From the NCBI GenBank assembly GCA_029821455.1, contig JALGTI010000010.1, forward strand, positions 1 through 21,120: 21,120 nt of DNA. The letters run 5' to 3'. Under the pieces are notes generated by a model. It made no database searches. It was given only the letters and a program-made list of their open reading frames with translations, and had not been told where the DNA came from. Positions 14,095 through 21,120 of this stretch are shown piece after piece. Position 1 is the stretch's first letter; each line of letters opens with the position of its first letter. The stretch is from Candidatus Zipacnadia bacterium. GTDB lineage: Bacteria > Armatimonadota > Zipacnadia > Zipacnadales > Zipacnadaceae. The position numbers and the translations under genes are program-made.

Positions 14095-15780
14095 GTGTTG
14101 GAGGCAAGGCCCAGGCTCAGAATCCAGTCTGAGATACACCGAGGAGCGCGAGTTAGCCCGCGGACAGTGTGGCGAGTCTTCTGGGGAAGATGCCCCGCGG
14201 CAGTCGCGCTTGCGATGTTGAGCACCATCATTGTATGCCGCTTGTCCCCTTACCTTTCCGCTTCCGAGTTCTCCCTCCTCTATACTCTCTTGGCGCTGCG
14301 ACCGGTTGGCCAGCCCGACCCACGTATTGCGCTTGTCGGCCTTGAAAAGGAAGCAATTGATGAGTTCACAGAGCAGAGGCCCGAGGGGTGTTCGTGTCAC
14401 GCTATTCCCCGCAAAGAGATCGGTGAGGCCATATCACGAATTAAGAGGGCTGGTGCAAGCGTGGTTGTTCTGGACTTGGAGTTGGACGAGGTGTGCGCCT
14501 ATGGGCAAGGGACCTCGGAGGCTCATGATCAACCGCTGGTGGATGCCCTGGACCTACCCGGCGAGACTATTCTGACCGCCGAAGCAAATGCCACTCCCGA
14601 GAAGCTTTACTTCGATGATCCGCCAGCCGCCTTCGTCGGCGTGTCAGATAACCCGCGGATTATCGCTTCTCCGGTGCTCTACAACGCCCATGGTGTGGTT
14701 CGAGGCGTGAGTCTGGTCCAGACGGGTAGTCCTTCTACCGTCGAGGAGGGATCGCCCTGGACTTCATAGGCCGGACCCTCTCGCCCCTCAGCCTTGCTGC
14801 CTATTCTGCTTACGTTGGGCGTCCCTGTGATATTCCAGAGCCGTGGGGACGCCACGGTGTCAAGTGCGCTGGTCTGGAGCTTCCGGTGTGGTCCAGTGCG
14901 CATATCTACCTGTTCGATCCGATCATGCCTGAGGCAACGACAAGCAAGTACGCTATGCTCATCAATTGGGTCGGGCCGACTGGGACGTTGCCGATATATG
15001 CTCTTTCGGCGGTTATCACGGCGGATGGTGAACTGCTGGCGCAATGGTTCGAGGACAAAGTGGTTTTCGTCGGGTCCGGCGTCGAAAGAGAACAGACGCC
15101 GATGCGCCAGGCTCCACGCAGAGCAAAGCCGCCGTACATAGACCAGAGCAACGAGAGGACGATGACCGGGCTGGAGGTGCACGCCAACGCCGACGACACC
15201 ATCATGCGACAGAGGTTCATCCGGCCGATACCGACTCCCGTGGTCTGGGCAATCATCTTTGCGTGCAGTCTGCTCACTATATTGGCATTTCGCCGGCTTG
15301 CGACATGGTCTGCCGTCACCGTCGCCGGACTTGAAATGGCCGTTCTGTTCTTGCTCGGTATGCTGTTGGTGAGGTGGGACTACTGGCTGTACACCGTCGT
15401 GGGGACGACAGCCATTGCCTTCAGTGGGACTGTGACCGGCTTGTGGGGATATACGCGAGTGAGGCATGAAGCCGCCGTGCTGGCCGGTGAGGTGGAGGCC
15501 ATGCGGCCCTTATGGGTCAGTGACGAGGGAGAGGAGATAGAGGCTACGGTCTTCGTATGTGATATGGCCGGTTACACGGCCCGGTCCGAAGAGGCTACTC
15601 CGGTTGAGATGATGCAACTCATCAGAGAGTTCTTCGCCGTTGTGGATGAGGTTGTGCAGCCATTCGGCGCGATGCTCCCGTGCAGATGTTCGCGCCGGCA
15701 CGGGATCTTCCCACAGATCCGAAGCGATAGCGGTCCCAGGCTCTGAAGGCAGTGGGCTTGTGCCCGGCGTGGCTCGCGTC
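14095..15780 (+). pseudogene. decayed CHASE2-domain class III adenylate/guanylate cyclase
   Basis: GTG 14095 follows a GGGGGG tract. A first membrane segment lies near residues 32-50, then a CHASE2 sensor domain (DPRIALVGLEKEAIDEF, AISRIKRAGASVVVLDLELD, HGVVRGVSLVQTG). The frame breaks between 14729 and 14760; the true continuation is one frame over (IALDFIGRTLSPLSLAAYSA, then YAMLINWVGPTGT, DKVVFVGS). Three membrane helices follow, then a cyclase catalytic start, EATVFVCDMAGYTARSEE, with one metal Asp. After VVDEVVQPFGAM the frame shifts again (15670-15683). The piece with the second metal Asp (usual 'GD') is gone, the remaining QMFAPARDLPTDP runs into TAG at 15728. It cannot make an active cyclase. 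CHASE2 cyclases often stand next to FecR genes, as here. Confidence 0.7.
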
Positions 15781-15790
15781 CGGCCTGCAG

Positions 15791-16009
15791 CGTGACGAGA
15801 GCAGCCGGGAGCGACGGTCAGGAATCTTTGAGCGCTCTCAACGCGCACTGCCTGATAGCATGAGAACCGTGGGCGTCGGCGCCGGACTGTATTCAGTTCA
15901 GAGGATAGTCGCGGCCGATGGCGCCACGGTGCAAGCCCGCAGCGAGCGGGGTGTGGGCTCCGCATTCATCTTGACGGTGCCGGTTGAACGGCGGCCGGCG
16001 AGAATGTAA
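15791..16009 (+). pseudogene. C-terminal HATPase fragment of a histidine kinase
   Basis: The last 70 residues before the stop at 16007-16009 read GIFERSQRALPDSM, then GVGAGLYSVQRIVAADGATV and SERGVGSAFILTVPVE. This is the end of a histidine-kinase ATPase domain: F box (FERF-like), G2 box (usually GxGLGL, here GVGAGL) and the closing 'GSxFxxxLP'. The H box, N box and most of the ATP site are absent. It is joined in frame to debris of the cyclase gene, so it is a chimeric leftover. The next gene begins only six bases later. Confidence 0.55.
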
Positions 16010-16015
16010 CAGGGT

Positions 16016-16657
16016 ATGAGTGGAATGATCAATCGCAAACTGGTCCTCGCAGGTATGATGGCCGCAGTGACCGCCGCGTGGCTGGTGCCGGGGTGGTGTT
16101 AGTCATCCGCACGGCCGCGACTCGTGAGGGTGGTGGGCTCAGTTCAGATCCAGCCTGGCGGGCGCGGAGGCTGGATTACAGTATCACGGCTGCCTCATCA
16201 CAGCCTTTACGGTAATGACCATGTGAAGGCACTCCAGAAGGCAAGCGCGACAATCCTGATTGATGGGGCACAAGTCAAGCTCCGTCCGGGGACGCATGTG
16301 GTCGTGCCAGGCCCAAGACCTAAGCAGACTCCACGCGGAGCATCTCGCTTCTGGGCTGTGGTGGGTAAGGTTTTCGTCTGGTTGATTGGTGCGCGCGAAC
16401 TGGAGCTTGGAAGCGAGAACGCGATTGCCGCCATATCAGGTACCAAGTTCGCACTCGAAGTCCGGCCCGACGGCACGACAGTGCTAACGGTTCTGGACGG
16501 GAGTGTCACATTCTACAATGCTCTGGGCAAAGTGGTCGTGGGGGGAAGCGAACAGAGCACAGTGAGTCCTGGCTCGCCGCCCTCGCGTCCGATGCGTGTA
16601 CATCCTTCGGGGTACATCGAGTGGGAACCTTCCGTGGAGTCGTTGTCGCTTGGGTGG
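16016..16657 (+). pseudogene. secreted FecR-domain protein with a nonsense codon and lost C-terminus
   Basis: ATG 16016 opens a signal-peptide-like start (MSGMINRKLVLAGMMAAVTA, then AWLVPGWC) and meets an in-frame TAG at 16100-16102. The same frame resumes with VRVVGSVQIQPGGRGGWITV and runs through a FecR domain (AIAAISGTKFALEVRPDGTT, VLTVLDGSVTFYN, PSRPMRV). From about 16657 the frame (open to 16765) is merely antisense to an IS630 transposase. FecR-domain proteins bind or sense periplasmic partners, often beside CHASE2 proteins. A GTG at 16124 could restart translation but has no ribosome site and would lack the signal peptide. Confidence 0.6.
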
Positions 16658-17045
16658 GAGATGCGGTTGAGCCATGGCGAGTATCTGGGCAGGAACGTGA
16701 AGCGGAAGCGCCAGGCTGCGGTGGCCAAGAACTGTCGCGTCAGCTTGCTCTTGTGCACTGAGTAGTTGTCCAGGATCAGGTACAGCCCCTCAACGCGGCG
16801 CTCCCGCAGCCGCTTGATCTACCACGCCAGGGTCTTCTGGGCGATGTCGAGCCCGCCACAGATATCGCCATACGTCTCACCGCTCAAAAACCGCAACACT
16901 GCACGAGCCCGCTGCACCGGGGGGCCATTGATCGTTTCCCTGCGACCATCTGCAGCTCTGACAGCCTCTCTGGTTCGACTTGCCGATAGGCCTTGCGCAC
17001 GGTGGCCATCACCTCCACCATCCCTATTCGACACACATCACCAAA
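16657..17045 (-). pseudogene. deleted IS630-family transposase remnant
   Basis: Minus-strand reading. The N-terminal part has a helix-turn-helix region typical of IS630 (VQRARAVLRFLSGETYGDIC, then LDIAQKTLAW, TAG, IKRLRERRVEGL); its first residues (VEPERLSELQMVAG) lie in another frame. This joins directly to the later DDE part, LYLILDNYSVHKSKLTRQFL, then RYSPWLNRI, where the second catalytic Asp is the D of ILDN. The first Asp region is deleted, and the third acid expected after SPWLNxI is missing at the truncated end near 16657. Dead element. Confidence 0.7.
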
Positions 17046-17186
17046 GACTTCCTGTACTTGTTCACTTTTTGTGTAACGACTTAGAAGCCTGTCGCCGTAT
17101 TATGTAACCACGCTGTCCGAGGAGAGACTCACAAAGCTCCGGCGATGCAATCGCTGAGGGAAACAAAGACGGCGGAGCCTCGGCGC

Positions 17187-20100
17187 CTAACCCGTTGCTT
17201 TCACTCCGACGTTTGACTCGCGTTCTCTCACGAGCTCGATGCTGTTCAATATAGGAACTCGGGCCTTGCTGGGTCTTGTAGCTTTGGGGACAAGCTCGAT
17301 CTTCAGATCGCCGTCCACCTCAATCCCCTGGAATTCCCGAACAATCGCCCGATTGCGGCCGCCGGCCGCCCGAATAATGTCGAAGTCCTTCTCAACGAGC
17401 CTGTCCTGGAGCTTGATGTCAAAAACACGTCGCCTAGGCCGCTTGTTTTCGGTATCGGCAAAGCCGAGACGGACGGTGTACACAGCCCCGGGCTCGTCTT
17501 CACCAATGAGGGGGATGGTTAACGTTGTCAGCCCGGAGCAGCCGGAGGAGTACAGCCAGGGCGTGTCGGTGTCGGCAATTGGGCAGTGCTCCGCAGCCTG
17601 ATTGAAGTAGCTGTGCCCCGGCAGTGTAGTGACATCGAGCTTCAAATCCAGCCGCATCCGCCCCCAGGGGCGCGGGTAGCCCAGCCACAGTTCTCCGTGC
17701 TCATCTCTTCTATCGCCGGGGCCTCCGAGGTTGATGGCCATGTGCTTGATGGGCGTCATCTCGCCGCGAGAAGTGAAAATGCCCCATGCTTTGTTCGGCT
17801 CGCGGGGCTCGAGGACCACAGTACTCTGCAATGAGTACAGGCAAACGCAGCCGGAACTGGCTTCGGGTTGGATGACCAGGCCATTAGCCGGTATTGTGTT
17901 AATCCAGCAGCCGGTACGGTACCCAGCAACATGAGAGGTGCCGTGATCGGAGACCAGGTCATAGTATGCGGTGAAAAACGAGCGGAAAAACAGGGCCTTG
18001 GGGCAGCCGGAGACGGTGCCGCAATGGTGCCCAGGCCGCTCAAACTCCCACACTGTGGGCTTTCCAGTCAAGGGATGAACGCGCATCTTCTGCTCGCCGG
18101 TCTGCAGGTCGAAGGCCCAGGGCTCGGCATGCAGCGTATCCCCAATAACTAGCGGACGGACACGGTAGCCAATGGGCTTTGACCATAGTGCGGAGCCATC
18201 CTTGGTAGATAGCGCAATGACACGACGCGCAGCGAATTCACCAGCGAGGAATTGCGTCCATAAGTGGCCGTTCGGATACGCACCACACAACAGCAAGACA
18301 CCATCCTTGCAAATAGCCACCAGCCCTCCCCCGCCACAATCCGTGAGGTCAACGGGCTTTCCCCAGATCTGCTTCCCGCTTGCCGCATCCAGGGCCATAA
18401 CCACCCGCACATCAGCCGCGGCCAGATCCTCTTCTGTTGCCCCCGCCTCAATCTTCTTCTTGAGGGCCTCCTGCCGCTGCTGGCTGGTGGCCCGGTCATC
18501 CGCGAAGAAAATGCGCCCCTCACTGATGGTAATGCTATTATTCCGTATCTTCTTGCCATGGTGAATCCAGCGTTGCTCCCCGCTTTCTATATCTACGGCA
18601 AAGACCGTGTCACTATACTGCCCCCCATTGAACGTGCTGCCGAACAACAAGCCATCTGCTACAGCGACGTACGCCCATTTGCGCTCAGTTCCATCCTCAG
18701 CAAGCGGTGCCGCAAAGGTAGCTTTGGTCTGGCCGGTGGCTGTATCGAGCCGCAGACACTTGGAGTCAGTAGCCACAAACAGGCTGTCTTCCGTGCAGGC
18801 GAGGTTGCCGCACTCGTGCGACATGCCCAGACGGCGCGCACCCGGAATCTCGCGCTGCCAGTACCTCACCCCATTGTAAGCATCAAAGCACATAACTAGA
18901 TGTTTACCCGAGGGGTTTGTGCCAGGCTGGCCTGTCAGGTCTGCGCCCTGGACAAAGACACGGCCATTGATAGACAGCGGTGCCACGTTGCGCAGGTGCC
19001 GGCTGGGAAATCTGTTAGCGCCTGGCTCACCATACCACAGCACACCCAGCGGACACTTCACCAGCCTATCATCTGACGATGCAGTATTGCCCGCGTCGCC
19101 GTACTGGTGCGTCCAGCTCCCTGCACCCTCCAGGGGGCCACGCACTAGCTTCGCCCAGATGCCGCGCCTGCGGATCAATTCGATGTTTTCCCCGAGGCCC
19201 GTTGAGGCCATCCATTTTGCTAGCCCTTCCTCGTTCGGGCTCGCCCCAGCGCCTTGTGCTTGCGGCGGCTGCCCAATAAACAACACACCTCCGCAGGGCT
19301 TGAGCACACGGAGGGCTTCCTTCGCCGAGGCCGGCAACTGACCCAACACCAGCGCTTCGTCGGACACAACCAGGTTGGCGAAATAATCAGAATAAGGTAG
19401 GGAATCCAACTCACCCTGGTCTACGCAGACCTTGGTTCCATAGACTCCTGCAGCATCCAAGGCCTTCCTGGCCTGCGCAACTTTTGTTGCATCCGGCTCG
19501 ATGCCGTAGATCATCAGGTCCGTGCGCTTGGCCAGCTCGTAAGCCAGGCGGCCCGTGCCACAGCCCAGAACCAGGCAATAGCCTTTCTTGACCCCCGTCT
19601 CCCTGACGATGCCGATAGCAGCCCGTTTATAAAGCGGCGTTAGCTCGTCTTCGGGATAGGGATCACGCACAACCTTTACTGCCGGGGCTGCTACCGGTGT
19701 CCCTTTTGCGAAACAATAGACGTTGCCCTTGTCTGTGCTGACAAGAAGATGCCCACCGGCCACAGCCAGACCCTTCGCCCGGCCCCTGACCTTGCCCGCC
19801 CAAAGCTCTTTGCCTGTCGTCTTGTCAAGCACGATGACTTCGTTTGACCCCCCTGCAAACAGCAATTCACCTGCCACAACCATCGAATCTAGACCCTTGC
19901 GTTCGTAGTGCCACTTGGTACAAGCCTCCAGGGCGGCCGCGTCCTTCTTCTCTTCCTGCGCATAGGCAACGCGGTCTACCGCCCGGATGCTACCACCATT
20001 CAGCAGATAGGAGACCTCGGGCGTAACGATGAGCCGCTGGCCGGGGAACCATGCAAAGCCGGCTTTCCCTGTTGTCTGGCGGTAAGCAACCAGATGCCTC

Positions 20101-21101
20101 TGCGTGCCGGCATACATGAGATCGTCGGTGAGGAGTGCATAGGTGCCGCCGACGAAGCCGTGGGCCGGCCATTGCGAGCCGCTCTTATAGACAAGCCGGC
20201 CATCTTGGCGGTCGAAGCAGGCGGGCAGCGTGCGGCCGGAGGGTGCAAACAAGTACCGCGCGGAAGCGAGCAAATAGCCCTGGGGTGAGAAATCGAATTG
20301 ACCGGCATTCCGATCGCCAAGTGCGTCATTTCTCCAGATAAGTGTGCCGTCTTTGGCACTAACTGCGTACATATAGACACGTTCAGAGGGGAATATGCCA
20401 GCACCGAAGTAGGCCACACCACCATCAACCAACACACTGGTGCGGATCGGCCACAGCGAGATCATCTTGCCGCTTCCCAGGATTCTTTGTGCGGTCGGCG
20501 CGCCACGGAACTTCCAGATCAGTCGCCCATCAGACGCCCTCAAACAGTACACGTAGCCATCGTCGGAGCCTACGTACACCCGACCCTTGTGCACTGTTGG
20601 CGCCAACCGCACTGGCCCCTCCGTGAAGAAGGCCCAGCGCACTTCCCCGGTGGTTGCATCCAGCGAGTACACCTTGTTGTCCACTGACGAACCGAAATAG
20701 ACAGCACCGTCAGCCACGGCCACATGCAAGGCATCATCAAACTTCATCTTGGGCAACTCGTACCAGCCACCACTGCCATCCACACCCCAGTTGTCCATCC
20801 GGGCAGCTTGCGGGTCGGGCCAGGCTGGCTTGGGCGCGGCCGGAGCCGTGTAGACCCATTGCTCCGTCAGGGGCAAAGCGACGGTAGCAGTTGTAGTGCC
20901 GCTGCGGGTGTTGTCGTGAAGATAGACCGGCCAGTCCGTATCACTTACCCCTGATGTTGACCGGACGCCTTGAGCTGTGACATATCCCCCACAGACACAG
21001 GCGATGGCCGAGCCAACAACTATAAGTACACCTACCGTCCATACGGATACCTTGCGAAAAACCATATCTTTACGTATCCAGCGACTTAAGCCGGTCTTCA
21101 T
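17187..21101 (-). CDS. giant exported protein: PQQ propeller, SAM methyltransferase, PQQ propeller, malectin-like domain
   Basis: 1304 residues from ATG 21101 with GGAGG (21110-21114) eight bases upstream. The N-terminus is a signal peptide or anchor (basic start, hydrophobic 19-37, possible cut after VTA43). Residues about 55-470 are a PQQ-type propeller (VYFGSSVDNKVYSLDATTGE, VYVGSDDGYVYCLRASDGRL). Residues about 480-655 are a class I SAM methyltransferase: motif I VLGCGTGRL (511-519), acidic GIEPD (533-537), ALRVLKPCGGVLFIG. A second propeller spans about 660-1110. Residues about 1110-1295 resemble malectin (YTVRLGFADTENKRPRRRVF, then FDIIRAAGG, ILNSIEL). No lesion is visible in almost 4 kb. 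I recall similar proteins annotated in Planctomycetes. An outward-facing propeller with a sugar-binding end suggests polysaccharide work; the methyltransferase role is unknown. Confidence 0.88.
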   Translation of the reverse strand: MKTGLSRWIRKDMVFRKVSVWTVGVLIVVGSAIACVCGGYVTAQGVRSTSGVSDTDWPVYLHDNTRSGTTTATVALPLTEQWVYTAPAAPKPAWPDPQAARMDNWGVDGSGGWYELPKMKFDDALHVAVADGAVYFGSSVDNKVYSLDATTGEVRWAFFTEGPVRLAPTVHKGRVYVGSDDGYVYCLRASDGRLIWKFRGAPTAQRILGSGKMISLWPIRTSVLVDGGVAYFGAGIFPSERVYMYAVSAKDGTLIWRNDALGDRNAGQFDFSPQGYLLASARYLFAPSGRTLPACFDRQDGRLVYKSGSQWPAHGFVGGTYALLTDDLMYAGTQRHLVAYRQTTGKAGFAWFPGQRLIVTPEVSYLLNGGSIRAVDRVAYAQEEKKDAAALEACTKWHYERKGLDSMVVAGELLFAGGSNEVIVLDKTTGKELWAGKVRGRAKGLAVAGGHLLVSTDKGNVYCFAKGTPVAAPAVKVVRDPYPEDELTPLYKRAAIGIVRETGVKKGYCLVLGCGTGRLAYELAKRTDLMIYGIEPDATKVAQARKALDAAGVYGTKVCVDQGELDSLPYSDYFANLVVSDEALVLGQLPASAKEALRVLKPCGGVLFIGQPPQAQGAGASPNEEGLAKWMASTGLGENIELIRRRGIWAKLVRGPLEGAGSWTHQYGDAGNTASSDDRLVKCPLGVLWYGEPGANRFPSRHLRNVAPLSINGRVFVQGADLTGQPGTNPSGKHLVMCFDAYNGVRYWQREIPGARRLGMSHECGNLACTEDSLFVATDSKCLRLDTATGQTKATFAAPLAEDGTERKWAYVAVADGLLFGSTFNGGQYSDTVFAVDIESGEQRWIHHGKKIRNNSITISEGRIFFADDRATSQQRQEALKKKIEAGATEEDLAAADVRVVMALDAASGKQIWGKPVDLTDCGGGGLVAICKDGVLLLCGAYPNGHLWTQFLAGEFAARRVIALSTKDGSALWSKPIGYRVRPLVIGDTLHAEPWAFDLQTGEQKMRVHPLTGKPTVWEFERPGHHCGTVSGCPKALFFRSFFTAYYDLVSDHGTSHVAGYRTGCWINTIPANGLVIQPEASSGCVCLYSLQSTVVLEPREPNKAWGIFTSRGEMTPIKHMAINLGGPGDRRDEHGELWLGYPRPWGRMRLDLKLDVTTLPGHSYFNQAAEHCPIADTDTPWLYSSGCSGLTTLTIPLIGEDEPGAVYTVRLGFADTENKRPRRRVFDIKLQDRLVEKDFDIIRAAGGRNRAIVREFQGIEVDGDLKIELVPKATRPSKARVPILNSIELVRERESNVGVKATG

Positions 21102-21120
21102 TGTCTAGACCTCCGGAACA

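Overview
The window is GC-rich bacterial DNA with several TTG and GTG starts behind strong Shine-Dalgarno sites. A two-gene aspartate-semialdehyde sulfurtransferase system (typical of anaerobes), a giant exported PQQ-propeller/methyltransferase/malectin protein, a DUF4434-type lipoprotein, secreted WD40 and DUF3160 remnants and a CHASE2-cyclase/FecR pair suggest an uncultured anaerobe in or near Planctomycetota, Armatimonadota or Chloroflexota. This placement is an inference from gene content. No rRNA, tRNA or CRISPR was seen.

Left part (1-6040, all genes on the minus strand). A partial gene runs off the left edge. A probable operon reads right to left: the sulfurtransferase catalytic subunit (4566-5780), its NIL/ferredoxin partner (4153-4560), an exported protein of unknown function (3138-4124), a frameshifted small secreted protein (2703-2997) and a propeller-PHP protein (366-2648). 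A good sigma70-type promoter (6011-6039) lies about 225 nt before the first start codon. The long leader contains a perfect 13-bp long-range inverted repeat, two internal hairpins and competing stems, one of which covers the Shine-Dalgarno. It also contains a 50-codon reading frame whose stop lies in the switching strand. This leader is the most interesting regulatory object in the window and I do not recognise it as a known riboswitch class.

Middle scrapyard (6150-8980). A series of gene fragments with abrupt chimeric joints: the C-terminus of a DUF3160 protein, the C-terminus of a phage-type primase/helicase, a small phage Cys protein (intact), the N-terminus of a secreted WD40 protein, a possible MFS C-terminus, a transposase C-terminus and a nitroreductase N-terminus. 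Each keeps one natural end and lost the other.

Intact cluster (9068-12683, plus strand). A lipoprotein with a DUF4434-like TIM barrel, a divergent polysaccharide deacetylase starting at TTG, and a DegT/DnrJ/EryC1-type PLP aminotransferase six bases downstream. The products suggest glycan or amino-sugar metabolism.

Mobile and decayed block (12684-17186). Two diverged copies of a short terminal-inverted-repeat element lie in the same orientation. The second cuts a zinc-ribbon gene. They are followed by a decayed CHASE2-adenylate cyclase gene, a histidine-kinase ATPase tail, a FecR-domain gene with a nonsense codon and a deleted IS630-family transposase.

Right part (17187-21101, minus strand). 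One intact 1304-aa exported protein: PQQ propeller, class I SAM methyltransferase, second PQQ propeller, malectin-like domain.
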